Below, piece by piece: positions 9,837 to 18,467 of a stretch of DNA of 64,000 nt (position 1 is the stretch's first letter; each line of letters begins with the position of its first letter). Location: assembly GCF_001953745.1 (NCBI RefSeq), contig NZ_LWLN01000001.1:558001-622000 (forward strand), in the 5' to 3' direction. The position numbers and the translations under genes were made by a program. The notes under the pieces were generated by a model. It saw nothing but the letters and a program-made list of their open reading frames with translations. It was not told the DNA's origin and made no database searches. The stretch comes from Natrinema saccharevitans (GTDB lineage Archaea > Halobacteriota > Halobacteria > Halobacteriales > Natrialbaceae).

Positions 9837-10271
9837 TCAGCGGACGATCGTCACCGGAACCGGCGACCGCCGGGCGATCGTCTCGGCGACGCTCCCGAGT
9901 AAGATGCGGCTCGCACCGGTCCGCCCGTGGCTCCCGACCACGATGTGATCCATGTCGTGTTCGGCCGCGTAATCTACGATCGACCGCGAGATGCCGCCGA
10001 CGACGTGGTCCGTCTCGATTTCGAGTCCGTGGTCGGCAGCCTGCTCTCGCGCCGTCTCGAGGATCTCCTCGGCCCGCTCCTCGTGGTGGTCCTGAATCTC
10101 GTCGTAGTTGGCCATCGCGGTCCCCTCCACGCCGGTCACGGCGTAGAAATCGCCCGGATCGAGGACGTGAAGCGCGGTGATCGTCGCCTCGGGATACTCG
10201 CGACAGGCGAACTCGAGGGCTTCCGTCGATTGATTCGAGTCGTCGACCGCCACGAGGACGTTGTCCGTCAT
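9837..10271 (-). CDS. Universal stress protein, UspA family
   Basis: A 144-residue Rossmann-like protein of the Usp family. The ATP-binding signature is near the C-terminus (GSHGRTGASRILLGSVAE), and N-terminal VAVDDSNQS contacts the adenine. It is one domain and cytoplasmic. The ATG at 10271 (MTDNVLVAVD) has an ACTTATTCC TATA-like box about 28 bases upstream at 10297-10305. It is monocistronic and convergent with glmS. The family helps cells survive stress; the exact job is unknown. Confidence 0.9.
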   Translation of the reverse strand: MTDNVLVAVDDSNQSTEALEFACREYPEATITALHVLDPGDFYAVTGVEGTAMANYDEIQDHHEERAEEILETAREQAADHGLEIETDHVVGGISRSIVDYAAEHDMDHIVVGSHGRTGASRILLGSVAETIARRSPVPVTIVR

Positions 10272-10477
10272 GCGCGTTGGTACATCGGCCTGCGGAATAA
10301 GTCCACTCCTGAGTCCGGCAGGACGGGAGTTGCCGCCGCCGGCACCCGTTCGGTCACCGCTTGCCTGTACGCGGTCGAGTCTCGGTTCGTCTCGTGGTGA
10401 GCGCGGACACGGCGGCGTGGCTGCTGTCGATATCAGTCGCGAAAGAAGTGCTGTGAATCGGCCGTCGTGACTGCGCG

Positions 10478-11068
10478 TTACTTCGCGCGTCCCTGACCGC
10501 CGGTGTTGGAGGGACGGACCTTCTCCGCGCCCTTGCCGCGGTTGTTCAGACCGCGGTTGGCCTTGCCGGCGTTGGTGAGGCCGCGGAACGCGCGGTTGGT
10601 GTGGTCGTCGTCGCAGATCCAGTTGAGGTCGTCGTCGTTCTCGATCGCGGGGTGGTTCGGGTCCACGAGGATCGCTTCGAACCACTTCTGCGAGCCGTCT
10701 TCGCCGACCCAGTAGCTGTTGAGCACGCGCAAGTTGGGGTACTTCCGGGAGACGCGTTCCTCGCCGATGCGCTGGATGTTCTTGCGCCGCCCGATGCGGT
10801 TGACACCCTGGCGCTTCGAGCGCCGACCGGCCGTGAACCGTTCCTTCCGGGCGGTCCCTTTGCGGACCGAGACCCGGACCACGACGATGCCCTGCTTGGC
10901 CTTGTAGCCGAGTTCGCGTGCTTTGTCCAGTCGCGTCGGGCGCTCGATGCGCTCGATAGCGCCCTGGTCGCGCCACTCCTGTTTGCGCTGCCACTGCAGC
11001 TCCCCGAGCTTGCCGTCGTCGGGGTCCTTCCATGCGTCCTTGATGTGGGAATAGAAGCTTTCTGCCAT
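10478..11068 (-). CDS. rpl15e: 50S ribosomal protein L15e
   Basis: A 196-residue basic ribosomal protein of the large subunit (archaeal/eukaryotic L15e). It begins MAESFYSHIKDAWK and ends with a Gly/Asn/Lys-rich tail (NRGLNNRGKGAEKV), both typical. The ATG at 11068 is preferred over one three codons upstream because family members start at MAESFY. It is transcribed alone, from a promoter near 11215, with a structured leader of about 120 bases. Confidence 0.96.
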   Translation of the reverse strand: MAESFYSHIKDAWKDPDDGKLGELQWQRKQEWRDQGAIERIERPTRLDKARELGYKAKQGIVVVRVSVRKGTARKERFTAGRRSKRQGVNRIGRRKNIQRIGEERVSRKYPNLRVLNSYWVGEDGSQKWFEAILVDPNHPAIENDDDLNWICDDDHTNRAFRGLTNAGKANRGLNNRGKGAEKVRPSNTGGQGRAK

Positions 11069-11220
11069 TGTATTCACCCGCGGGCGTTTGCTGGTTCAAT
11101 CCCGACCGGGGCCGAGCCCCGCGGATCACATCCCGACCTGTGACGCGGCGTCGTGCAGGTGCCCGCTGATGCCCGCGAACCAGCGAGTCTACCCACCCTT
11201 CCCGGCTCTCGAGTATAAGC
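11069..11220 (-). promoter_or_regulatory. Promoter and structured leader of rpl15e
   Basis: Reading on the minus strand, CTTATACT (about 11211-11219) is a good TATA box and would start transcription near 11188. The leader of about 120 bases then contains GCTGGTTC/GAACCAGC (arms at 11177-11184 and 11090-11097), a GGGGC-tcg-GCCCC hairpin (11108-11120) and a competing CGCGGGC/GCCCGCG pairing. Such structure before a ribosomal-protein gene could mediate feedback control; this is inference. Confidence 0.45.
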
Positions 11221-11239
11221 GCTTCGAACTCCGGGAACG

Positions 11240-11670
11240 CGGCGTCGAAACGGAAATTATCGCTCGAGCGAGGGTGGCCTCGCGCCGTCGACCGATCGCG
11301 TGGTGTGTCCGTCGACGAGAAAGCCAATTTTGTATATCGTAATTTGGTTCATCCGGGCGCAGGCTCGAGACGAATCGCCGGCAGCACCGGATCTGACGGG
11401 GTACGACGACGGGGCTCGCGACCCGTTCGGTGGCACTCGTGGCTGGTCCGAACGTCGGGTCCGTCGATCTTCGGCCTCGCGAGGCCGTCGCTTTCGGGCG
11501 TTCTCCCGCTGCCGGCCGGTACCGAGCTATCTATCCGAGGCGACCCAATGGACTGCGCTCGAGACGACGACGGCGAAAACGACACCGAACCGGTCGACGG
11601 ACCGATCGAAACGGGCGATCGAGTCGGCGTGAACGGCGTTTTGGGGGCCGTAGTCCGCCGGTATCGGCGG
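11240..11670. other. Intergenic stretch without a recognisable gene
   Basis: The open frames here lack third-position GC preference and give Arg/Ser-rich translations unlike haloarchaeal proteins. A TATA-like GTATATCG is near 11330 inside an AT-rich, roughly palindromic patch and may be an extra promoter for rpl15e. I see nothing else. Confidence 0.5.
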
Positions 11671-12579
11671 CTACGCGTCGATCTCGAGCCCGTCGAACTC
11701 GCCGGCCTCGATCTCGCGGGCGAGGTCGTCGGGCTCGAGATCGTCGGGGACGTGCTGGGGGTACTTCCGGCGGAAGTAGCCCACGATGTTGGTCAGATCG
11801 CGCCGGAGGAACTCGCCGGCGTTCTCGTGATCGGTCGGGACCGCCTGGGGCCAGTCGAAGATCGTCACGCCGCCCTCGTCGACGAAGACGTTGTACTCGC
11901 TCATGTCGGCATGGACGTATCCGTTCGCGTATGCGCGTGACATTTCGGTTACCAACAGCCCCAGCACACCGAGGACCTGCTCGTCCTCGAGGCGGGTCCG
12001 CGAGAGTTCGACGCCGTCCATCTTCTCCATGACGATGGCGTGGCGGTTCTGGCCGATCGGCTGGGGAACCGCCACGTCGGGGTAGAGCTCCTCGAGGATG
12101 TCGTACTCGCGCTCGGCTGCCTTCCGGGCGGTGTACATCCACGAGACGTGGTCGTTGTCCGAGGTATAGTCGCGTTCCTTGTGGACCTCCCGGAAGTTCG
12201 TGTACCCCTCGCGGTGGTACTTCAGGGCCAGGGGCTTGTACGAGCGGACCTCGTAGACGTCGCTTTCCTTGCCGACGCCGAGCGGCGAGCCGAACTCCGA
12301 GATCGTGTCCTGTTCGACCAACGCGCGCAAGGCGAGGGTGTCGTAGCCCTCGAACTGGAGGGTATAGCCCTCGTACTGGATCGTCTTTCGCTCGACCAGC
12401 CCGCGTTTGAGACAGCGCTCGAGGCGGTACTCGACCTCCTCGTCGGGCAGGTCGGCGAACTTCGGGAGCTTCTCCCGCTGGACCCACTCGGAGAAGCGCA
12501 TCCCCTGCTCGACCCCCGAGAGGAGATAGAAGTCCTCGTCCTCGAGTTCCGGGAGCAACCCGGCGACGTTGCGCACCAT
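11671..12579 (-). CDS. rio2: RIO2-type serine/threonine protein kinase/ATPase
   Basis: A 302-residue atypical protein kinase that acts in maturation of the small ribosomal subunit. An N-terminal winged helix (1-90) is followed by the P-loop GVGKESDVY (101-109), the catalytic loop HADMSEYN (223-230, catalytic D225) and the metal-binding FDWPQ (D242). The winged helix and the GxGKESDVY loop distinguish Rio2 from Rio1. I chose MVRNVAGLLP at 12579; a start two codons earlier is possible. The gap upstream (12580-12834) holds AT-rich promoter sequence and no gene. Confidence 0.93.
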   Translation of the reverse strand: MVRNVAGLLPELEDEDFYLLSGVEQGMRFSEWVQREKLPKFADLPDEEVEYRLERCLKRGLVERKTIQYEGYTLQFEGYDTLALRALVEQDTISEFGSPLGVGKESDVYEVRSYKPLALKYHREGYTNFREVHKERDYTSDNDHVSWMYTARKAAEREYDILEELYPDVAVPQPIGQNRHAIVMEKMDGVELSRTRLEDEQVLGVLGLLVTEMSRAYANGYVHADMSEYNVFVDEGGVTIFDWPQAVPTDHENAGEFLRRDLTNIVGYFRRKYPQHVPDDLEPDDLAREIEAGEFDGLEIDA

Positions 12580-12834
12580 AAGCATCGGTAGCCGGCGTGT
12601 ACGTAAAAACGGCGTGACGCACGCTCGAGTGTTACAGCCGGCGAGGGAGGCGCGCTCGTCGGCCGGGCTACTGACACGTATAGGTAAATCACATATCGGT
12701 ATACTAAATTGACTATCCCTGCTGTACTACTCCTCCGGACGGCAGCCCTTCACCGTGGTGGTCGTGTCGAACGTCGTCCTCTCGACGACGGGGTCGCGCG
12801 TCGGTTCGACGGATCTCGTTGCTCGCGGCGATCG

Positions 12835-13584
12835 TCAGTTCCGCTTTTCTCGCTTCCGAGCGAGTTCGACGGCCCTCTCGGTGTGGCCGTGCCACGGCTC
12901 GCCGTGGCCCGGCAAGAGGAGGACCTCGCCGATCGACTCGAGTCGGGACAGCGACTCGTACGCGCGGTCGTGATCCGGGTTGAACCAGTCGGCGAGCAGT
13001 TGTGGCCGGTGGCCGCGACCGGCGACGAAATCGGTCGTGACGAGTTCGTCGCCGCAGAAGAGGACCTCCTGCTCCGGGAAGTGGTACGCGACGTGTCCCT
13101 CGCTGTGGCCGGGGGTGTGAACGACTCGGGGCGAGCCGGGTACGTCGAGCGTCTCGCCGTCCGCGACCGTCCGAAAGGATGTCAGCGGCGGGACGGAGAG
13201 GCCACCCGAGCGAACGAACTCGACCGCATACCGGGCGATCTCCGGCCGCCAGAGGCGAACGAGTCCCTTGGTGAGGGGCATCTCGCCGTCTCCGCGAGCG
13301 TGTGCCGCGTCGGCTTCGTGGAGCCACACCGGGACCCCGGCTTCCCTGCGGAGTCGCTCGGCGAACCCCGCGTGATCGGGATGAGCGTGTGTCAGTATGC
13401 AGGCGTCGACGTCCGTCACGCCGTAGCCCATCGCCTCGAGTTGAGCGGCGAACTGGTCCCAGTGTGCCGGAAAGCCGGTATCGACGACCGTGATGCCGTC
13501 GGCCGTCTCCACGAGGTACCAGCTCACTCGCTCGCTCCCGCACCGGTAGACGCCGTCCGCAACGCGTTCCGAGATCATTGCCAT
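12835..13584 (-). CDS. MBL-fold metallo-hydrolase
   Basis: A 249-residue cytoplasmic hydrolase with the metallo-beta-lactamase motif THAHPDHAG and further metal ligands in HTPGHSEGHV, CGDELV and LLPGHGEPWHG. It resembles glyoxalase II-like and uncharacterised MBL hydrolases; the substrate is unknown. Three starts are possible (GTG 13605, ATG 13584, ATG 13578); I used 13584. It is divergent from lplA. Confidence 0.85.
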   Translation of the reverse strand: MAMISERVADGVYRCGSERVSWYLVETADGITVVDTGFPAHWDQFAAQLEAMGYGVTDVDACILTHAHPDHAGFAERLRREAGVPVWLHEADAAHARGDGEMPLTKGLVRLWRPEIARYAVEFVRSGGLSVPPLTSFRTVADGETLDVPGSPRVVHTPGHSEGHVAYHFPEQEVLFCGDELVTTDFVAGRGHRPQLLADWFNPDHDRAYESLSRLESIGEVLLLPGHGEPWHGHTERAVELARKREKRN

Positions 13585-13747
13585 CGATACGCCGACCGAG
13601 TTCACGACAGTGAATAAACACCTCGAGCCGTTCTTGGGTACTGAGAATCGAACGCGCGGGAGGCTCGTTCGCGGACGGCCCCGTTCCGACTCGGGTCACG
13701 GTCGTCCGAACACTACCTCTAACCCCCTCGAGTTCGACTGGGGGGAT

Positions 13748-14611
13748 ATGAGCGACGCCACGGACCGTTCGACCGATACGGACCTCGCTGATCGGAACTG
13801 GCGGCTGATCCGGGACGAGCCCCGCGACGGGGCGACGCAGATGGCACTCGAGGAGATCGCCGCGCGGACGGCCCTCGAGGACGGCCTACGAACGGTCCGG
13901 ACCTACTCGTGGGCACCGAGTACGCTCTCGCTGGGGTACCGACAGGCCGCCGACACCGTCGACTGGGACTTCTGCGACCGCGAGGGGATCGACGTCACCC
14001 GCCGACAGACCGGCGGCGGCGGGATCTACCACGACCGTTTCGCGGATATTTCGTACACGATCGTCGCCCCCGCCGACGAGGTCCCGGGGGATCTGATGGA
14101 CTGTTACGAACTGTTTTGCGAACCGATCCTCGCGGCCTTCGATCGGCTGGGCGTCGACGCCGACTTCGCCTCGAGCGAGCAGGACGCGATCTACCAGCCC
14201 TCCTGCTATCTGCGCGATATCAACCCGGCTCACGACATCGTCACCCCCGCCGGTGCCGGGACGGAGGCGAAGAAGATCAGCGGCAACGCCCAGTACCGCC
14301 AGCGCGACGTGGTCATCCAGCACGGCTCGATCAGCTACGCCCTCGCGCCCCGGTCCCACGTCGGCGTCTTCGATACCGATCTCGAGGAATCGACGTTCGC
14401 CGACCGGGTAACGAGCATCCGTGACGAGGCGGGGGTCGACCGCGAGGCGGCCGTCGACACGATCGCGGCCGCGCTGGGCGACTGGTGCGATGCCGACGAA
14501 TCGACCTGGCGCGAAGGTGAACTCGAGGCCGCCCGCGACCTCGCCGCCCGGAAGTTCGGGAGCGACGCGTGGGTCCGCGATCGGGAGGTCCTCGAGGCAA
14601 GCGACCAGTGA
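13748..14611 (+). CDS. lplA: Lipoate-protein ligase A family protein
   Basis: A 287-residue biotin/lipoate ligase-fold enzyme. RRQTGGGG (85-92) is the lipoate-binding RRxxGGG motif, and KISGNAQYR (176-184) carries the lysine that contacts lipoyl-AMP. It attaches lipoate, or an octanoyl precursor, to E2 or GcvH proteins. Some archaeal LplA proteins need a separate accessory domain (LplB); this gene has its own C-terminal region of about 80 residues, so it may be self-sufficient. The ATG at 13748 (MSDATDRS) is chosen because the frame before it is non-coding. Confidence 0.9.
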   Translation: MSDATDRSTDTDLADRNWRLIRDEPRDGATQMALEEIAARTALEDGLRTVRTYSWAPSTLSLGYRQAADTVDWDFCDREGIDVTRRQTGGGGIYHDRFADISYTIVAPADEVPGDLMDCYELFCEPILAAFDRLGVDADFASSEQDAIYQPSCYLRDINPAHDIVTPAGAGTEAKKISGNAQYRQRDVVIQHGSISYALAPRSHVGVFDTDLEESTFADRVTSIRDEAGVDREAAVDTIAAALGDWCDADESTWREGELEAARDLAARKFGSDAWVRDREVLEASDQ

Positions 14612-14722
14612 GACGAAGTAGTATCACCGGTTCCTGATGTCCCCGCAGGACGGACATCCGGCACAGCACACGCCACGGCTGACCGGTGGCCGACCGGAGG
14701 AGACCGGTCGAATGGGGCGGTT

Positions 14723-14731
14723 CGTTATACC
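14723..14731 (+). promoter_or_regulatory. TATA box of nfo
   Basis: CGTTATACC is centred about 33 bases before the ATG at 14760 and 39 before the alternative ATG at 14766. It supports an independent, near-leaderless transcript for the endonuclease IV gene. Confidence 0.5.
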
Positions 14732-14759
14732 TATCACGGCCCGGTACTGACCGGTAAGC

Positions 14760-15638
14760 ATGACGATGAAGGTCGGCGCACACGTCTCGATCTCCGGTTC
14801 GCGCGTCTCTTCCGACGACGAAACGCCCCCCTACGACGACGTCCGAAACGCGGTCCACCGCCAGACCGCCTTCGGCGGCAACTGCGGACAGATCTTCACC
14901 ACCTCGCCGCAGGTCTGGGCCCAGCCCGAGATCAGCGACGAGGCCGCCGACGGCTTCCGCGAGGAGTCCGACGAGCGACTCGAGGGCCCGTGGGTGATCC
15001 ACTCCTCGTATCTCGTGAACCTCTGTACGCCCAAAGACGACCTCCGCCGGAAGTCAAAAGAGAGCATGCAAGCGGAACTCGACGCCGCCCAGCGGCTGGG
15101 AATCCCCTACGTCAACGTCCACCTCGGAGCGCATACGGGCGCGGGCGTCGAGGGCGGCCTCGACAATGCCGCAAGCGTCATCGACAATCTCGACGTCCCA
15201 GGGGGCGTCCAGATTCTCATCGAGTCCGACGCCGGCAGCGGCACGAAACTCGGCGGCGAGTTCGAACACCTCGCGGGGATCATCGATCGTACCGAGACGG
15301 ACATCGGGATCTGTATCGACACGGCCCACACGCTCGTCGCGGGCAACGACCTCACGACCCCCGAGGCGGTCGACGAGACGGTCGGCCGCTTCGACGACGA
15401 GGTCGGCCTCGAGTACCTCGAGTACATCCACCTCAACGACTCGAAACACGACGTGGGTACTCACAAGGACGAACACGCCCACATCGGCGAGGGCTACATC
15501 GGCGAGGACGGAATGCGCGCGATCGTCAACCACCCCGAGCTGCGGGACCTGCCCTTCGCCCTCGAGACGCCGACCGAGGACGGCCGCGGGTTCGCGTGGA
15601 ACATCGAGAAAGTCAGGGGACTGCGAGACGACGAGTAG
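14760..15638 (+). CDS. nfo: Endonuclease IV (AP endonuclease)
   Basis: A 292-residue TIM-barrel enzyme that cuts DNA 5' of abasic sites in base-excision repair. Zinc-ligand motifs are all present: [10 protein letters not shown] (His), [10 protein letters not shown] (Glu/Asp), [11 protein letters not shown] (Asp/His), [20 protein letters not shown] (His/Asp) and LETPTEDG (Glu). The length is normal. It starts [10 protein letters not shown]; the second Met at 14766 is also possible and matches the usual MKVGAH opening. A methyltransferase gene follows 54 bases downstream with its own TATA-like box. Confidence 0.95.
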   Translation: MTMKVGAHVSISGSRVSSDDETPPYDDVRNAVHRQTAFGGNCGQIFTTSPQVWAQPEISDEAADGFREESDERLEGPWVIHSSYLVNLCTPKDDLRRKSKESMQAELDAAQRLGIPYVNVHLGAHTGAGVEGGLDNAASVIDNLDVPGGVQILIESDAGSGTKLGGEFEHLAGIIDRTETDIGICIDTAHTLVAGNDLTTPEAVDETVGRFDDEVGLEYLEYIHLNDSKHDVGTHKDEHAHIGEGYIGEDGMRAIVNHPELRDLPFALETPTEDGRGFAWNIEKVRGLRDDE

Positions 15639-15692
15639 CCGATTCGTCGCCGAACCGACCCGTTTTTACTCGCACCGGCGGTACCGTGGCCC

Positions 15693-16502
15693 GTGCGCGA
15701 GTTCTCAGAATCCTACCTCAGCCGAACCCGCGAGGGAATGTGGGCCGATTCCCGGGAGGCCCTCGAGCCGCTGGCCCTCGAGACCCGCGAACGGATCCTC
15801 GACGTGGGCTGTGGCACCGGCGAACTGAGCCGCGTCCTCGCGGCCGAGTCGCCGGGCGAGGTGATCGGCTGCGACGCCGACCCGGATCTGCTTTCGGCGG
15901 CCGGCGACCACGTTCCGGTCGTCGCCGGGGACGCCCTCCGGCTGCCGTTTCCGGACGACACGTTCGACCTCATGGTTTGTCAGGCGCTGCTGATCAACCT
16001 GCCCGATCCCGCGGCCGCAGTCGCCGAGTTCGCCCGCGTCTCGACGGACCTCGTCGCGGCCGTCGAACCCGACAACGCAGCGGTCGAGATCGACTCGAGC
16101 GTCGACGCCGAGGACGACCTCGAGCGACGGGCACGCGGGGCCTACATCGACGGCGTGCCGACGGACGTCGCGCTCGGGGCCGACGCCCGCGAGGCGTTCG
16201 AGGCGGCGGGGCTCGCAGTCCTCGAAACGCGCCGGTACGAGCACGTCCGGACGGTCGAACCACCGTACAGCGACGGGGCGTTGCGGGACGCCCGTCGGAA
16301 GGCGACCGGAGCGGGTCTGGCCGACGACCGGGAGACGATGCTCTCGGGGCCGTTGACCGAGGCGGAGTACGACGACCTCCGCGGCTCGTGGCGGGAGATG
16401 GGCCGGACCGTCATCGAGCAGATGGAGGCGGGGGAGTATCGCCGGACGGAGGCGGTGCCATTTTTCGTTACCGTGGGCAGAGTCCCCGATCGTCGTCACT
16501 GA
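15693..16502 (+). CDS. Class I SAM-dependent methyltransferase
   Basis: A 269-residue cytoplasmic protein. Motif I is LDVGCGTGEL (36-45), an acidic residue binds the SAM ribose (GCDADPDLL), and motif II/III follow as DTFDLMVCQALLINLPDP. It has the fold of UbiE/Methyltransf_11 proteins; the substrate is unknown. The GTG start at 15693 is supported by a TTTTTACT box about 27 bases upstream, giving a leaderless transcript. The C-terminal half (about 150-265) is outside the conserved core and may bind substrate. Confidence 0.85.
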   Translation: MREFSESYLSRTREGMWADSREALEPLALETRERILDVGCGTGELSRVLAAESPGEVIGCDADPDLLSAAGDHVPVVAGDALRLPFPDDTFDLMVCQALLINLPDPAAAVAEFARVSTDLVAAVEPDNAAVEIDSSVDAEDDLERRARGAYIDGVPTDVALGADAREAFEAAGLAVLETRRYEHVRTVEPPYSDGALRDARRKATGAGLADDRETMLSGPLTEAEYDDLRGSWREMGRTVIEQMEAGEYRRTEAVPFFVTVGRVPDRRH

Positions 16503-16614
16503 TCGTATCGCAGACCGAGTCGCACGACCGCGTTGCGAGCGGTCGTGAATCGGTTCGCTGACCCGTCTCGAGGTCGGGCCGCGTTTCCCGAGCCGACGCC
16601 CCAGGACCGACTCG

Positions 16615-17075
16615 TCACCACGGAGAGAGCGCCCGCAGTCCGCTGCCGACCAGCCCGCCGACGAGTCCGTCGATGGCGGCCAGCAGCGAGAAGGCGGCGG
16701 CCAGCAGGACGACGCTCGGAAGCCCGAGCCCGGAGAGCCCCGGACTGATCGGCCCGATCGAGGAGAGGACGAACAGCGGCGGTTCGGTTACAGCCCTGTG
16801 AGAGCGCCGAGAAACGCCATGAAAAATCCCGCGAGGCCGCCGACGAGCGCGCCCGCGACCACCGCGTACGCGAGACCGGTCACGACCCGTCCGGCGGCGT
16901 AGGCGGCGATAAACCCGGCGACGATGCCACCGCCGACCCGGGTCAAGACAGGGACCAGAAGGGAGGTGAATGAAACGAATACCCCGACGGCGGCGGCCCC
17001 GAGGACGAGTCGCGAGTCGATCGTCGCCAGCGACGGCGCGTACTCCTCGTCGTCGTTCGTCTCGCGGTCGCTCAT
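16615..17075 (-). pseudogene. DUF5518-like four-helix membrane protein, frameshifted
   Basis: The frame from 17075 codes 95 residues with three hydrophobic segments and stops at TAA 16788-16790. Shifting frame at the stop continues the protein for 58 residues from 16791 to TGA at 16615, adding a fourth helix and the Gly-rich end LVGGLVGSGLR typical of these proteins. No start codon lies before the second part, so one lost base in GGGCTGTAACC explains it best. The start overlaps the stop of the secreted protein gene by ATGA. DUF5518 is assigned by pattern and memory. A sequencing error is possible. Confidence 0.65.
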
Positions 17076-17833
17076 GGATCGATCACCCGCTCGTCACTGT
17101 CGCTGCCGTCCGTCGATCGGCCTCGCGGCCGCGCTGGCGTCTCCGCGTCGTCATCGTCGACCGCAGTGGTGGTCGCGGTCGCCGTCTGATCACCGCCGGT
17201 CCGACTCCCGCTATCGGACTCGTTCGACGGTTGATCCCCGACCGAATCGCTCGTGGTGTCGTCGCTTTCGTTGCCCGAGCCGTCGTTTTCGTCGGCCAGG
17301 TCATCGGTCTCGTTACTTCGACTACCGGTTTCGCTGCTCCGGTCGTCACCGTCGCCCTGTCCGTCGGTTTCCTGCGGTGGGTCGAACGGAATCGGTTCGG
17401 GGACGTCGCGTTTCGGGCCGACATCGACGGTGTATCCGGCGACGGAGAAGTTACGCAACTCGACCGAGCGGGCGTCGACGACGACGTCGGTTCGCTGCGC
17501 CGTGAAACACTCCTCGGCCGCCGCGAGGTCGTTGAGCGTCGCGTTTCGTCGGTCCGTTCGTAACACGATCTCCCCCTCGGCGGACCGCGTCTCCCCGAGT
17601 TCGACGCGTCTGGTCTCGTCGAGGTGGATCGTGACGTTCCCGTCCTCGTTTCGAACGACGATTCGGTTGGTGTCCGACGTGAGTCGCTCGACGCAGACGG
17701 TCGCGCCCTCGGCCGTACCGAGATCGCCCGTAATGGTTTGCCCGTCGGCCTGACCGGCCACGTGGGACGGCCCGACCAAGGCACCACCGGGGGCGACTGC
17801 GACCACGACGGCGAGCGTACCGGCCCGTATCAT
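17072..17833 (-). CDS. Secreted acidic protein with Ser/Asp/Glu-rich tail (unknown)
   Basis: A 253-residue protein that I do not recognise. It has an N-terminal signal peptide (about 1-28, hydrophobic stretch AGTLAVVVAVAPGGALV), a beta-rich domain (about 30-155) with two Cys and repeated short VRNEDGNVTIHL/IVLRTDRRNATL-type strands, then a low-complexity tail of about 95 residues rich in Ser, Asp, Glu, Asn and Gly. The tail looks like a cell-wall spacer but there is no C-terminal membrane helix or PGF sorting motif. It lies 37 bases after the DUF6114-like gene and overlaps the DUF5518-like gene by four bases, so it is the third gene of a four-gene envelope operon. Confidence 0.7.
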   Translation of the reverse strand: MIRAGTLAVVVAVAPGGALVGPSHVAGQADGQTITGDLGTAEGATVCVERLTSDTNRIVVRNEDGNVTIHLDETRRVELGETRSAEGEIVLRTDRRNATLNDLAAAEECFTAQRTDVVVDARSVELRNFSVAGYTVDVGPKRDVPEPIPFDPPQETDGQGDGDDRSSETGSRSNETDDLADENDGSGNESDDTTSDSVGDQPSNESDSGSRTGGDQTATATTTAVDDDDAETPARPRGRSTDGSDSDERVIDP

Positions 17834-17870
17834 GCGTCGCGGCGGTCCCTCGGTCGACGTCGTCTCGTCG

Positions 17871-18467
17871 TCACTCGTCGGTCTCCCGCCGTTTGATGCG
17901 TTCGATGCCCGCACGACAGCGCAGGAGGATCGCTCCGACGACGCGAGCGAACCCCGCGTCGATCCGGGCCGCGATTTTGTCGACGACGCTCGGGTCCGAG
18001 ACGGCGTCGTCGACGGCCTCGTCGCGTGGCTTCCAGACGAGACAGAGGTTACCGCCCAAGATGCCAAGCAGCATGCCGACCAGCAACCCGCCGAGGGATC
18101 CGAACAGCGAGAGTATCGACAGGACGGTCCCGACGACGCCGGCCACGTCGGCACGCGCAGGCGTGACAAGCACGCAGACCCCCGTCAGGAAGACGAACAC
18201 GCCGAACAGGGCACCGATCGCGAGAAAACCCGCCATCTGTCCGCCGATGAAGGCGAGATCCGGCAGGATCTGCATCGGTACCCAGGTGAGCAGGATTCCG
18301 GCCAGACACAGCAGGAGCCCACCGAGGAACGGACGTCCGGCCCGCCAGGCGTTGAACCGCCCCTATCGGGATCCAAGCCACTGACTGACTCCGCCCAACC
18401 GGCTCCTGACCCGCGCGAGACGTGTGTCGGACTCGCCTGACCGTTTTCGGGCGACATGGGAGATCAC
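17871..18467 (-). pseudogene. DUF6114-like membrane protein with in-frame amber codon
   Basis: A GTG at 18467 overlaps the DUF6230-like stop as GTGA. The frame reads a basic N-terminus ending SQWLGSR, then TAG (18363-18365, codon 35), then GRFNAWRAGRPFLGG and about 150 residues with four hydrophobic segments ending at 17871. RFxAWRxGRPFxGG is the DUF6114 opening as I know it from actinobacteria. The downstream part has only a late ATG (18275), which would delete the first helix. TAG is a normal stop elsewhere in this window (pyrE, thrS, nfo), so read-through is unlikely. Nonsense mutation or sequence error are the alternatives. Confidence 0.7.

Noticed and set aside
11305-11940. Frame antisense to the end of rio2
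   Set aside because: A shadow of the Rio2 kinase gene; the sense protein has full kinase motifs.
18275-18277. ATG as true start of the DUF6114-like protein
   Set aside because: It would remove the conserved RFNAWRAGRPF opening and the first helix, while the GTG overlap upstream gives a natural frame apart from one TAG.
18049-18381. Frameshift explanation for the DUF6114-like gene (joining to another frame before the conserved region)
   Set aside because: The same frame reads a plausible N-terminus back to a GTG overlapping the previous stop; one TAG is simpler than a shift.
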